64,000 bases of DNA, taken from positions 436,501 through 500,500 of the forward strand of contig NC_134366.1 of the NCBI RefSeq assembly GCF_035582795.1, given 5' to 3'. How positions within the stretch are numbered: the first letter of the stretch is position 1; each line of letters begins with the position of its first letter. Of the stretch, positions 1 to 12,156 are shown piece after piece. Origin of the DNA: Mycteria americana. Lineage: Eukaryota; Chordata; Aves; Ciconiiformes; Ciconiidae. Position numbers and translations under genes: made by a program. The notes below the pieces were generated by a model. The model saw only the letters and a program-made list of their open reading frames with translations. It made no database searches and was not told where the DNA came from.

Positions 1-56
1 GCCTAGTGAAGAGGAGAGGCGGGGTCTGGGCGTCCCTAATCCCTTCCCTGTCGCAG

Positions 57-3000
57 GCCTGCCTGGGGAATCGCCGCTGGTGCGAGTGCTGGAGGACGAA
101 TCCCGGAGCCGCCTGGGCCGCTTCAACCAGAAGGATGTCTCCATGGTCTTCAGCAGCGTGATGAGGCTGCACCCGTCCAGCCCCCACCCCCTGGTCGAGT
201 CTTGCCTCAGCAGTTTGGAGCGGCACCTGGAGAAGGAACGCCACCCCCAGACCCTCTTCCTGCTCCTCTCCTACTACCGGCTGCGGGCGCAGGCGCTGCA
301 GGGACACCCGGCCTCCGACCAGCAGCTGATCAACAACCGCAAGATCCTGCGCCTCGTCAGGCACACGCTGGGGCAAGTGAGTGCCATGCGGGAGCACGAG
401 CTGGCCCTCTTGGACGAGATGTTGGCTCTGTGCGCCCAGGAGGCGAACAACAAGGCCCTGGAGGCCATCTTCAGCTCTCAGCTCTTCTACGAGAACCGCC
501 AAGAGCGATTCATCCGCAGTATGGCAGGTGAGGGCAGGGTCTGCCCAGGCAGGGTCCCAGCCTTGCCCACTGTGTGAGCCTCTTCCCCGGCGCGGGGTGC
601 GCTGGGCTCTGTCCGTGCACTTGGCAGCCTTGGAGCCTCCTTTCTTGGCCCCAGAGGACATCTGGGTTTGTGGCAGCGCCAGCTGGGGCTGTGCAGAGCA
701 CCAGGGCCTGCAGCGGTGGAGGCCGGAGCAGGAGATGCTCTGCATTACGGCCACCCTGTCACTGGCTTCCCAGCCTAGCCCTTCCAGGGGCTGTGAGCCT
801 ACCTTACCGCAAGACTGGGAGCAGGCTGGTTTCGGTGGGGTTTCTACAGAAGGGCCCCCATTCTGCGCATGTTCTGGCTGCGCTCCAGCTGTGCCTGCTG
901 GGTGGACAGGACAGGAATCTGCCCCAGCCGCTCACAAGCCCCGTAACTTGATGGTTTTGGAAGCCTTCTGGGTTTCAGGAGAGATGGCTCTGCTGCCCAG
1001 GCCTTGGTATCTCCCGCCTGCCTGCACTGCCTTTCCTGCCCAGGCTGTAGTGGCTTCTGGAGAGCTGCAGTTCGGACAGAGCCAGGCCCCTCTGACGGAT
1101 ACCCCGCTGTGGTTTGCTCTGTGCAGAGTGGCTCCCCAGGAAGGCAGAGAACCTTACCCCCTACACCATGGCCCTCATTGCCAAGTACGTGGCCCGGCAC
1201 CGGCTGCGTGAGCCACGGCTGCTCGATACCATCGCGAACTTTCTCCTGAAGCGTGGGGAGCAGCTCGACAGCAAGGTGAGCGTCCTCCCCGGTCTGCGGG
1301 GAACGCCTGGGGCTGGCTCTGGGGCTGCCCCGGTGCTGGGGGAAACCGCGTCCCTTCTCTGCCATCAGGCTGGGGCATCTCGCTGGGGACCGACCGGGGT
1401 GTGCCCTGGTCCTTACGGGTTGTGAGAGCCTGTTTCTGCCCAGCTCTGGGCAGGCCTGGGCCTGGCCTGGCCTTCGTCCCGCTGCCTGGCCTGGCCCGAC
1501 TCCCTCTCCTCCTGCCTGCAGGTGATCCAGAAGCTGGTGTTTCCCTTCAGCCGCATGAATTACCGCCCGTCCAACCACAGCGAGCTCTTCCCCAAGCTGG
1601 AGGCCATCCTGGAGCAGAAAGCCGGCAGCTCGCCCCTGGCGACCGTCAACATCCTCATGTCCATGTTTCAGCTTAGCCACTTCCCCCAGACTGTCCTGCA
1701 CCAAGTCTTCTCCCCAGCCTTCATCACCAATGTTATGAGTATGTCGGCCCTTTTCCAGGGGGAACCCAGCCGTTAAAGCTCGGGGCTGGGGCGGAGGTGG
1801 ATTTTGAGAACATTGGGCGGAACAGGCTTCCCCTGGGAGCGCAGGACCCCCTTGCTGGCCGTCAGCCCCCCCGGGAGTGTGGCTGGGCGAGGAGGGGCTC
1901 CCAGGCGGCACCCAGCCAGCCCTCCTCTCCCCGCAGGCAGCCCCTACGCGCTGATCGTGCGCCGCTACCTCTCGCTGCTGGACGCGGCGGTGGAGCTGGA
2001 GTTCCGCGATTACAGCGGCCCGCGCCTCGACCCGCGCTACCGCGTCCTCATGTTCGAGCACGCCCTGACGGCCGACGAGGCCAACAGAAAGTACAGGTCA
2101 GTGGCGGGGACAGGCGGCGCGCTGGGGAGGGGACGGCCGCCCTGGGGCGGGAGGGCGTGGCTGGGAGCGCGGTGTGCTGGGCACCCGGCCGCCTGTCCCT
2201 CGCAGGTGGGCAGCGTGGTGTCGCTTGGGACGCAGGGTCCGTGACCTTGGTCTGGCAGGATCCAGCCGAGGACAGTGCCGGGGTAAAGGCCCGTACGTGA
2301 GCTCCAAAGCCTGTAGAGGAGCAATAAAGAATCATAGAATCACTTAGGTTGGAAAAGACCCTTAAGATCGAGTCCAACCGCAAACCTAACGCTGCCAAGC
2401 CCACCACTAAACCACGTCCCTAGGCGCCACGTCTACACGTCTTTTAAATACCCCCAGGGATGGTGACTCAACCACTTCCCTGGGCAGCCTGCTCCAGTGC
2501 TTGGCAACCCTTTCGGTGAAGAAGAATGTGCTGTTGGTGTAGGGATATCGGGAGGAGCTTTTCTGCTGAATGAGCTGAAGCGTGTCCCCTCCTTGACCCG
2601 GAACAGCAGAGCCCAAAGCCAAAAGCCTTCCTTATTTCTCGCTCCCAGGGGCCTCCGTGTCTCTGGGCAGATGTGCTCCGAGGGAGCACGCGGGTTGGCA
2701 GTGCTCGAGGGGGCAGGCTGGGGGTCCTCCCCGGTGCGTCCTCTGACTCTTCTTTTTCCCCTCAGCTACAAGGGGCTGGTGGCCGAGGCCCTGCGGCAGC
2801 TGGTGGGAGAAGAATGCTATCGGCAGGATGAGGTGCTGCCCCCAGGATACTGCACAGGTAGCCTGGCTGGGCACCCCACTTCGGGGCAGGGCCGTGGCCC
2901 TGCGGAGCGGGACTGGCAGTGGGGACTGGGGGGCTCTGGGGCAGCAGAAGCCCTGCGGCTGCCTGGGTGCTCGGGGAGGCCCGAGGGTGGGAGGTTATTC

Positions 3001-6000
3001 GGGGCAGAACTAGATTTGGCTGCTTTGTCACCACCTTCCCTGTGACATCGCCTTCCCCGGCGCTTCAGGACGAAGCTCCCTGAGCCGCCCCCGCCACGGG
3101 AGGGCTCAGCTGGGCCAGTGCCGCGGGGGAACGGGGGATCCCCTCTGCGCTCCCGTCTGCTGGGCTGTCTGGCACAGCGTCTCCCACCCTGGGGCACGCG
3201 GGGTCCCCAGGCCCACGTCCCAGCAGTAGGGGGGTCTCGAGGCCCGGTGCTGATCTGTGTTCTCTCTCTGCAGACTTTCTGCTGTGGATTAACCGCTCGG
3301 GCACTGTGCTGCCTCTCTCCCGCGTCCCTGCGGCTTCCAAGGCTCCCTCTGCCCACACTACAACGTCCCCTGCCGCCATTTCCTTGCGCTCAAGCGTCCT
3401 GGCCCTCACCTCGGACTTGCAGGACTTTGCCCCGTTTGCTCCAGAGACACCAAGCAGCCCCCCGGGCTCCCGGGAGAGCAACCTGGCCGGGCGGTTCCTA
3501 CCCACGCTTTGCCCTGCCCCGGGGGGCCCCTGCTACCAGCCCCCCTCAGACTATTACTGTGGCCTGAGCAAAGAGTCTTCCCTGGAGAGCCAGGGCAGCT
3601 CCACCTTAAGCAGCCCTTCCGAGTGCCTCTCCGCGCAGCCGGCTGGCACCCCTGACTGCTCGCCCAGGGGCAGCTCCGCAGCCACCCTCTTCCAGTTCCC
3701 CATCGGCAAGATTCTGGAGGAGGAGGAGGAGGCGACCGCCGGCTGCCCTGGGCACGATCACAACTGCTTCCAGGGGGAGCAGGCCCAGGAGGAACCGGAG
3801 GAAAGGAGCCCACCCCCCAGCGAGGACGCCTGCCCTCCGCCCTCTCCATGCCGGCCCAGCCCCAAGCGAGGGCCAGGCGAGGGGCCGCAGGGAGCTGAGG
3901 AGATTCAGAGGTACCGAGCAGGGCCGCTCCGTGTCCCCGCTCCCTTCCCGTGGGACAGCTGCCCTGGGCCTGCGCCAGCGCAGGCTTCAGCTTCTGCCCC
4001 CCAGCAGTCGGCCCCGGCCCCCTCCTGGCCCGCGCCGTCAGGGGCCCGGCGGCAGCGCGGGCTGCGCTGCAGGGACCCCTGTCCCCGCCGCCCTGGGGTG
4101 CCGCGCGTCCCAGCCCGGCTACGGCTGCCCCTGCCGCCGGCCGGGCGCGGGGGGGCGGGGGGTGCTGCCCTTCGTCCTCCGGTATTCTGGGGACCGGGCG
4201 GGGGTGAGGCTGCTGCCGGGGTGCTGCCCGCAGCGTCTGTGGCGTGGGGTAATGCCGCCCTCCTCCCCTGCTCTGTCCTCTGCAGGGTGGTGCTGTCGGT
4301 CAATGACAAATGGCATTACTGCCAGAACTCCGACATACTGGTGGGCTCGCGAGCCATGAGGGACAGGCACTTGCGACTGCTGGGCTACTGTCTGGTTCAG
4401 GTAAGCAGGGAGCTGCTCCCTTCCCGTCCCGTCCCATCCCCTCCTCCCCCCGGCAGAAACTGCCCGTGGCCATGCAGTGAGATGGTCTCCAGGCTGCAGA
4501 GCTGGCATCCCCACTGTAAACACGCCCGATGGGAGCCGTCCTTCCACACTTGCTGCTTGTGAGAGGAAGCAGTGACTCATCCTCATGGCTCCTCTTTGCC
4601 CACCCCACCCCAAGAGTTTTTCCACGCAGCTGGCGGGCAATACCAGCCCCGGTGCCCTGGTGGAAAGCAGGGGCGAGGGGACGGCCCCTCCTGTCCGTGT
4701 CCGCTGGTCCTGCAGGAATCCCACCCTACCGGTCTGCCGCCTGAGCCGAGACCCGGCCCACGCGCTGTGCAGGGAGGGGAGAAGGGGAAGCTGCTCGGCC
4801 TGGGCTGGGCAGAGTTGGCAGCGGCCGCGTTGGCTGTGGGGCCTTGGAGTGGAAATCAAGTGGGGCCATGGCTCGGCCTGACACCCCGTGCTGTATTTCT
4901 GGCTGTCGGTTCTGCAGCGTGCCTCTTGCCGCCGTGGGTGGAGGTGAGGCGAGGCGAACCTCCCTGCGGTGCCCGTTTCGGAGCCCTGGCCTCTTCGGTT
5001 GCAGCCTCTGGCTGGTCTGTGGTGAGAGCTGTGGACGGAGAAGCCCTCGAGGCTTCACCGCCGCCTTCACGATTGTCTTCAGATTTCCTTGGAAACTTCA
5101 GATGTTGTTTTAAGGTGTGCACCTTCTACAAGACTATTGTAGGGGTGATTTCTAGCTTGAGGATAGATCTTTCTGAGGAAAACAACTCAGAAACGCAGGC
5201 CTCTGATCCCTGTTTACTTTTCCACTTCAGAGGTCACCTGAATTACAGTCATAGATCTACCAAGCAGTCCCATAACCGTTTCTTAAAGCTTCTTACCTCC
5301 CCTGCTGCTGACGGCGCAGCGTGCCAACGCGAAGCTCCTCCTAATTTCATAATTTGCAACATACATAGTTCAGAAGTCCTTTGTTTATGCATAGCTTTGG
5401 CAGTCCTGTGACTCAAGTTGTGATATTTCCTTGGAGATCCTGAATTGCAGAGCAGTGGAGCAGGACCAGCTCTCCTGTGCAGCACACCCTGGGTCTCCCG
5501 TGTGCTGGAGCTCAGGACGGGCTGCCCAGGGCTGGCCATGTCCCCAGGCAGCAGCGGGGCCGAGCAGCTTTGTCGCACGGAGGAGGGCTCCCCAGCGCCC
5601 GCTGCCAGGCTCGAGGCCGGTGCCACAGGCTCTCGCTCGTGTCTGGGCTCCGGGATGCCCTCGGCTGAGGAGGACGCTTGGCACAGCTGCCTCCGCTCCA
5701 AGTTTTGTGCCACCGCATCCGAGAGCCGAGGGCTGCCCCTGCCTGCCTGCCCTGTGCCCAGCACACCCGCGGTGGCCGGGGACTGTGCTCACCCGGTACT
5801 TGGCCCAGCTGGGGCGTCCGTGCCCCGTCTCAAACCAGCTCTGGTAACCGTTACCGCTCGGGTCTGTGCCCCTGGCGCGGGTCGGGGCTGCTGCGGGAGG
5901 CTGGGACCAGCAGCCCAACGGGGTCTCTGAGGAGCAAGGCAGAATGGGCGGGGGTGCAGGCAAGCAAGAGCGTGCTCCTGCTCCCAGCGTGCACAGGATC

Positions 6001-9000
6001 AGGCGCTCTGTCCGGCAGCGCGCGGTTAGGCGTGACCGAGGCTGCAGGAGCTCTCCCCCTCCGCTCAGGTTGCCTGATCGTCGTGCAGCTGCCGGTGTGG
6101 TTAGCTCCTGCCGCATGCGTGGGAACAGGCGCTCTGGTCCCATCCCCTCTAGTCCCTCTCCAGCAGCAGACAGTGGCAGATCGTTAGAAAATGAGTCAGA
6201 AGTGGATCGTGGATAGTCCAAGGACTCCCGCACCAGAGCGTGTGTCTGGACAGCTGTGTTTAATCACCCTGATGGACCTCTTCTCCGTGAGCATTTTGTT
6301 CCCCTTTGAGCCTGTTCTTCCACACCTGCAGTGTCTGGTGCCAACAAGCTCCAGGCAGTTCTACCTGCAACAAGCTCTGTTTGTTTTAAACCTGCTGTCT
6401 GGTCAGCCGACATGGTGCTGCCGGGTCTGGTACCGTGAGGGAGCGAAGAGCAGCTCTGCGGTTACCTTCTTCTATGCTTGTGGTTCCAGAGGTCGCTTCC
6501 CTTTGGCCACCCCTTTAAGATGAAGAACCCCAGGCAGTTCAGCTTCTTCCTGAGTTGAAGCTGCTTCACAGCTCGGTGGTTGTTCTTGCTCTTCTCATTT
6601 GAGGTTTATTTCCTGTTCTTCTGATACCTCTACGGAATCGCAGAGTAGTTGAGGTTAGCCGGGGCCTCTGGGGATCGTGCGGTCCAACCCCAGCTCGGCT
6701 AGAGCAGGTTGCTCAGTACCATGTCCAGTCGAGGTCCGAGTGTCTCGGAGATAGGCTGCTTTCTGGGTAACCTGTTCCAGCCAGGCTCAAGGCCGGTGCT
6801 GCTTTACCCTCACAGTAAAAGTGGTTTTCCTTATCTTTGGTGGGTGGGGCTTTTTCTTAAGTCTAAATGGGATTTCCTGTGTTTTAGGTTTGTGCCCATT
6901 GCCTCCTGCTCTGTCACTGGGTACTGCTAAGAGTCTGGCTCTGTCTTCTTCACAACCTCCCACCGCATATTTGTACATATAGATAAGATGCCCCGATCCT
7001 TTTCTTCTCCAGCTCTGTCAGCCTCTTCTCACGTATCATCCTTGTGACCCTGCACTGGACCTGCTCCAGTATGTCCATGTCTTGTTCTGGGAGCCCAGCG
7101 CTGGACGCTCCAGACGTGTCTCACCAGTGCTGAGTAGCAGAGAAGGATCGGCTCCCTCAGCCTGCTCGCGGTGCTCTTCCTAATGCAGCCCGGGATGCTG
7201 TTGGCCGCCTGTGCTGCAAGCAAGTGCTGCTGGCCGGTGTTCAACTCCTCTGTCAGAACCCTTAGTCCCTTTTCTGTAAAGCCACTTTCCAGCTGGTTGG
7301 CCCCAGCCTGTCCTGGTGCACGGGGTTATTCCTCCCTCCCTCCCTGGGCGCAGGACCGGGCCGTTTCTCCAGCCTGTTTAGGTCCTTCTGAACGGCAGAA
7401 CCAACCTTAGGTCCTTCAGAACGGCACAACGCAACCATCTGGTGTGTCAGCCGCTCCTCCCCGTTTTGTACTGTCTGCAGCCTCGCCGGGGGTGCGCTCG
7501 GTCCCATCGTCCAGGTCACTAATGAGGGTGCTAAATGGTGTTGGCCCCGCACGGACTCCTGGCGTATGCTGCTAGTGACTGGGTCCAGCTGGACATCGTG
7601 CCTCTGTTCGCAGCTCTTTGAGCCTGGCAGTTTAGCCCTCCTTGTATTTAATTTAAGGCTTTCTCTTGTTGGCTGCTGCGTTGCCGTGTGTCTGCTCGAT
7701 CGGTGCTGGACTGCCTGTCGTGTCTGGCACGCTGCTAAGCTGTCTGGGTATGTCTGTGACTGTGCCAGGGCATTGCTCCTCCTCGGATGCCGTTGATCTG
7801 GTAGCAGCGGCAGGTGTGGATTTGTCAGTGCCTCTGAACAGGGCTTCCTTCCAAGGAAGCCTGCTCCTTCCGAGGCACAGCGAGCGGGGGCAGCCCACGG
7901 TGACTGCAAAGGACGTCGCCAGGTCTTGTACCCGGGCCCTTCCTTGCCTCCATCCTCCGGCTGGACCTGCGTGTCGCTTCCACCCTTCTGGCAGGCGGTG
8001 GGAGTGCTGTTGTAGGGTCGCCTACCTCAGACCCTCTACTCTGCCCACGGATACTCTGGGTCTCAGCCCTTTCCAAGGTAGATGTTCTTTTTCCTGGTGG
8101 CCTGACCTTTTACTGACAGCCAGCTCTTTTCCCTCGGAAGTTTCTAGCTAAGGACATGCTCCTTCCTTCCCAGGATCCTGCCCTGAATAATGGCCGGATT
8201 TGCTGTTCCCTCAACCCCTGTCCTGGCTCTGGCACTACTCGCTTCCAGCCTGTTTGGTTGAAGGAGCTTTCTGTGCTCTCGATCCTTCCATAGTGTGAGA
8301 AGGGCAGGCCCGCTGGGGAGGCAGACCCCGCAGAGCTGGGCAGTGAGGAAGGGAGCAGGAAGCAGTGGAAGGAGGTGGCTCCATACCAGAACTGCCAGAA
8401 ACCTTTGATTCAGACCCACCGCAGCCAGGGAACTTGGTCCCTTCTTCCCAGGCAACGTTAGTAGCCTTCTTCAGCCCTGGCCTGCGTGGGACTGTCAGAG
8501 AACAGCGCCTGTCTGCAGCCTGTTCACTGTCCTGCGGGCAGCAGGCAGTTTGTCTGTGTTTCCCGCCCCGCTTGCTCATCTGTGATGGTTGCAAACAGGT
8601 CCTGGCCCCCATGTAGCACCCGTGTCGGGATCTAGCCTTACCACGGAGTCTCTGTGTCATCTGTGCCAAGTTTTCCCACCCTGTCCCTTCGCCATGCCTA
8701 CTGTTAGCCCCGTCTCTCAATGAGCTGGTGAGAAAAAGCTTCCTCCTTTGCAGGCAAGCTCCTCTGTGTCGTGATCTGCAGCTCCTGAGGGATGGCAGTG
8801 GTGTCTCCAAGCAGCCTTGGATGCTTCTGGTATAGTAGACCACCGCCTTGCCGTGCATGGAGTGCTTCCTGACCCGCAGCTCTCCTGCAGGCCTGCTTTG
8901 TGCAGGCTCCTCCAGGGGCCAGGCTCCGGCCCCGCTCTGAGCAGGCGTCTTCACAAACGCAGCCCCTCCAGGGCTCAGGTCTCCTGGAGCCTGTGCACGG

Positions 9001-11227
9001 TGGAGGGCCAGACACGGCACAGAGCCGAGCGGTCGCTTCCCTGCAGAGGGACGCTTTCCCCCGGCCGTGTCCCAGGCACTGTCTCTCGGCAGGCTGAGGT
9101 GCACCAAGGTCGCTGGAGCTGCCTCTCCTCAGGCACAGAGCTCCTCTGCTCAGCCCCGAGGGCTGGAAAGGGCCGGTGAGGTTCTCGGCCAAGAGCTCCC
9201 CTGCGTAGCTCCAGCCCCAGCCCCGTGTTGCTGCCTCTCTTGGCAGGATCTCCGGGCCCGAAGGAGAGCTTTTCTTGTGCTTCCTCATTCCCGGGAGGGA
9301 CGGGGCAGGACTCCTCTTGGGCCTGAGTAGCAAAACGCACCGAGGGCTGGACTGCAGTCGGGGCGTGCACGCGGGTCCTGTTACCACAGCGAGTGCCTTT
9401 AGCCCTCTGCTGTGCTGCCAGACAGGGCTGAAGCGGGGGTCAGGGTTCCCCTCGGCCCTGCTCCATGGGCGCTGGTGGTGCCTTCTGGGATGTTGGACCA
9501 GCAGAGCCTCCAGCCACCCCAACAAGTTTTGGCCCCCAGGCCCTGCTGCTGATGTGGGGGGAACGCTGGCGGTAGCTGGAGCCTCCTGTTCTTGTCCCTG
9601 CGCGTCCCCTCCCGCACGGCGGCAGCAGCGCGGGTTTGCTGGATTCCCCCAGCCTTTGGTGCTCCCAGCCTAGCGCGGGGACGGGCGGGCGTCCCCACAG
9701 CCCCACGTGCAGGCTGGAGCAGGGGCTGTCACCACAGGGTGACAAGCCCTGGGTGACAAGCCCTGGGGCGGGAGAGCCTTGAACTGTGAGCGGGCGTTTT
9801 TAGAGACGCGCCTGCCGGGTTGCCCCGGAGGGTGGCTGGTACTGAGGGGAGGGACAGGGTCCGGGCCCATGGGTGCGTCTGTCTCGTGGTCGGGGTGGCC
9901 CAGGGCTCGTGGCGGCCCAGGGCTCGTGGCGGCCCAGGGCTCGTGGCCCTTCGGCGACACATTTAGCTCTGGCTTGTATTTGCTGTTCAGGGCAGAGAGC
10001 GCTCCTGGCTCCGCAGACTGACGTCCGGTTCAGCTTTCCCCTCCCCTCGGCCCCCCATGCCAGCTCCCCTGGGCAACGGGAGGGGTGCTTCCGTTCCGGT
10101 TAGCCCCAGTGCCGCCTTTATTTAGCAGACTGTGGTTAAAATGACGTCTTGGGGAAGAAACCGGTATCGGGGCTGGGGTCACTCCTGCAGCCCTTTCTTC
10201 TGGTGGGAGGCTGCCGTGGCTCTTCCAGGTGCTGCCCGCTCCCGCGAGGGGTTTCGGAGCCGGAGCGCAGGGTCGGCACGTTTCCCCTGCTCTCCCCTCT
10301 CCAGCCTGCTGAGCAAAGGCCCTGCGCCTGCCCTGCCCTCTCCCACCTCTCACCGCTGCGCCTCGGTCTCCGCTGCTGGTTCTTGTCTGAGGGAGGCTGA
10401 GGGTGCAGCCGCACCTCTGCCGGGCTCTGCAGCAGGCAGCAGCCTCCGTCCTTCGCCGCGGCAGCGGGCCCCTCCTCTCCCTCGCGCGAAAACCCACCTT
10501 GCCCTGGTCTCCCCTCGCCGACGACCCCCGGGCTCCCCCGCCCTGCACGGGGGGAGGGCGGCTGGGTTTTGCTCTTCATCCCTCCCTGCGGGTTGGCGAC
10601 GGGGGTTCCAGGTTGGGGTGAGGCTTGCGAGCTCCCCTGGCCCCGCGTGTCCTCCCCGTGTCCGCACCTCGCGTGCGCTGGCCCCGGCCGGGCCGCCGCG
10701 GGCATCGGGGACGGGGCTGCTTGCGGGTGCTCTCTGCTGCCCGCAGGCGCCGGAGCGGGCAGCTGCCTTCACGGGGCAGCCGGGTTCGGGGTGAAGCCCT
10801 GCGAGGGCAGAGCCAGGCGCTCGGGGACTCGCGCTCCCCCGGGAGGCATCGCTGTCGCTGGGCCGTGCCCGGGGATGAGCTGGGCTGGGACGAGCTTCCT
10901 CTGCCCGGGGGTGGGGGGGGCCGAGCCGGGGCTTGTCTGCTCCTCCTGTACCCTCCCTCCCCTTGAAGGAACAGCACCGTCCCCCTGCCCCTGACCCTTG
11001 GGCAGGGTCCCGAGTCCTGGTTCTTCGCCCCACCGCCACGGACGGCTGTCCCGGGCAGCCTCGGGCTGGGGGCGGTGGCGGCGGTGGCGGTGGCGGTGGT
11101 GGTGGAGCTGCTCTGACGGTTTCTCCCCATCCCCTTTCAGCTGCCCTACACGGAGCTGGAGAAGGTGAGTGGCATCGAGGAGGCCAAGCACTACCTGCGG
11201 CAGAAGCTGAGGGAGCTGCGCTTCTGA
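57..11227 (+). CDS. FASTK: FASTK, Fas-activated serine/threonine kinase family protein (5' end outside window)
   Basis: FASTK-family proteins bind RNA and act mainly in mitochondria; mammalian FASTK stabilises the ND6 mRNA. Exons read here: 57-527, 1127-1275, 1522-1738, 1937-2096, 2766-2857, 3274-3910, 4286-4400, 11141-11227. All introns are GT-AG and every phase joins cleanly; the first exon begins mid-codon, so the start codon lies left of the window. The FAST_1/FAST_2 region is recognisable ([29 protein letters not shown]) and matches mammalian FASTK closely. The C-terminal RAP domain is encoded by the last two exons ([20 protein letters not shown], then [10 protein letters not shown]). 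The exon at 3274-3910 encodes a Ser/Pro/Glu-rich linker of about 210 residues where human FASTK has roughly 30. The RAP domain is split by a 6.7-kb intron. The gene is tail-to-tail with SLC4A2, as in human. FASTKD paralogues are less likely given motif identity and synteny. Confidence 0.95.
2329..2540 (-). mobile_element. CR1 LINE 3' fragment
   Basis: A 5'-truncated CR1 retroposon in antisense to FASTK, in the intron between exons 1937-2096 and 2766-2857. Its 3' terminus (ATTCTATGATTCT-type tail, seen here as its complement at 2329-2345) is followed by the conserved 3' region. On the minus strand the last ORF2 codons are readable ([20 protein letters not shown]), the characteristic end of the CR1 reverse-transcriptase ORF. 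It is short, as most avian CR1 copies are. Confidence 0.9.
6630..7660 (-). mobile_element. CR1 LINE fragment (end of ORF2 and 3' region)
   Basis: About 1 kb of CR1 in antisense to FASTK. The 3' end lies near 6634 (AATCGCAGAGTAGTTGAGG-like complement) and the fragment runs into the reverse-transcriptase ORF at higher coordinates. Minus-strand frames give CR1 peptides in the expected order: [19 protein letters not shown] and [17 protein letters not shown] near 7030-7240, then [20 protein letters not shown] near 6870-6960. Several frame breaks separate them, so the copy is old and non-functional. The left boundary on the element (its truncated 5' end) near 7640-7660 is approximate. Confidence 0.9.
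9735..9950. repeat. Short tandem direct repeats in the FASTK intron
   Basis: Two copies of GGGTGACAAGCCCT near 9738-9765, and three copies of a 17-bp unit CCCAGGGCTCGTGGCGG from about 9899 to 9947. These are simple local duplications without coding meaning. Confidence 0.7.
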
Positions 11228-11477
11228 GGGATGGATGCCCGAGTCCTGGGCCCCGGGTGGGGAGGGGGCAGAGCGGGGTGGGTGCCGGCGGGCGCTGCCA
11301 GCCCCTTTCCCCTGGGGGTGGGAGATGGAGCTGCCCCCTGTCCCGGGGGGTGCGGGGCTGGGCCGTGGGCACCTGCTCCTCGATGTGGGGCTGGGGTAGT
11401 GTGAGATATTTATTGCCGTTAGCGGGGGGAAGGGGTGTGACTTGACTGGTGCGTAGGGGAGTATTTGGGTCTATGCT

Positions 11478-11501
11478 GCTGGGGGGGGGGGGGGGGGGGG
11501 G
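11478..11501. repeat. Poly-G run of about 24 in the FASTK 3' UTR
   Basis: An uninterrupted G tract of about two dozen bases lies between the FASTK stop codon and its polyadenylation signal. Such a tract on the sense strand would form G-quadruplexes in DNA and in the mRNA 3' UTR. Run lengths of this kind are unreliable in assemblies. Confidence 0.8.
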
Positions 11502-11803
11502 TCCTCGCTGCCCCCCTGCCCTGGCCCCGTTGCCCCCAGCCCTGCCTGCAAGAGTGGCTGCGGGGGGCCCTGGCCTGGCTTCCCAGCGGCACTGGGGGCG
11601 GGGGGGCGTCCCTGTGCCCTCGGCGCCGCGGCTGGGAGGGGGGGCTGGGCCTGGCCCCCACCCGCGGGGTCCCGCGGGGTCTGGGGGGGCTGCGGCAGAC
11701 CCCGCGCGGGGCAGGGGGCGGGCAGGGCTGCGGCTGTTTGCACAGGGGGCTGCTCCCCGAGCCGGGAGGAGGGGGGTGCTTGGGAAGCGGGGGTTAACTT
11801 TAC

Positions 11804-11809
11804 AATAAA
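11804..11809 (+). terminator. FASTK: FASTK polyadenylation signal (AATAAA), proximal
   Basis: AATAAA 577 bp after the FASTK stop codon, followed by a GT-rich stretch (GGTGAAAAGTGTGC). This gives a 3' UTR of roughly 600 bp. A second plus-strand AATAAA lies at 12178-12183, beyond the SLC4A2 signal, and would give a longer form. Confidence 0.75.
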
Positions 11810-11839
11810 ACTGGTGAAAAGTGTGCAAAGTCCATTCTG

Positions 11840-11845
11840 TTTATT
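11840..11845 (-). terminator. SLC4A2: Possible distal SLC4A2 polyadenylation signal
   Basis: TTTATT on the plus strand (AATAAA on the minus strand) 31 bp beyond the FASTK signal. If used, the SLC4A2 transcript would extend to about the FASTK cleavage site and overlap its 3' end. Confidence 0.4.
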
Positions 11846-12150
11846 GGTACAAGGCAGGGGCCGGCCCACAGCCCCTGCCCGGCCTGGGCCTGGCACAAGG
11901 CGGCCCCCGCGCCCCCACCCCGGCAGCCCAGGGCGCAGCCCCCCGGCTGGCCGCCCTGCGGGGGGACGGGCGGGTGCCCTTGGCCCAGCACTTGGCCCTG
12001 GCAGCGCGCGGTGCCCGGGGTGCTGCTGCCTGCAGCCCTGCCCTCGCGCAGCCGCGGCACGGGCAGGGCTGCACGGGGCTCACCCCACCCCAGCGCCTCC
12101 GGCCTCAGCCGCCTCGGCAGCCGCAGCCTGGCATGCTCGTTATAAAGCTG

Positions 12151-12156
12151 TTTATT
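12151..12156 (-). terminator. SLC4A2: SLC4A2 polyadenylation signal (AATAAA on minus strand)
   Basis: TTTATT on the plus strand, in a short AT-rich patch 440 bp beyond the SLC4A2 stop codon. A plus-strand AATAAA sits only 22 bp away at 12178-12183, so signals for the two convergent genes are interleaved here. Confidence 0.75.

Larger units (their letters stand above)
4401..11140 (+). other. FASTK: Large FASTK intron interrupting the RAP domain
   Basis: GT-AG intron of 6,740 bp between the two exons that encode the RAP domain. It is less GC-rich than the rest of the window and holds one CR1 fragment (about 6630-7660) and short direct repeats near 9735-9765 and 9895-9950. Several long open frames on the minus strand (for example 8235-9107) resemble no family I know and show no splice or codon pattern that supports a gene. 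I see nothing else in it. Confidence 0.85.

Noticed and set aside
8235-9107. 290-codon open frame on the minus strand in the FASTK intron
   Set aside because: No recognisable domain, overlaps other long frames on both strands, and no splice or UTR context; treated as chance in GC-rich DNA.
10350-11828. 492-codon proline-rich minus-strand frame
   Set aside because: Runs antisense through the last FASTK exon and its poly-G tract; amino-acid content simply reflects CCN codons.
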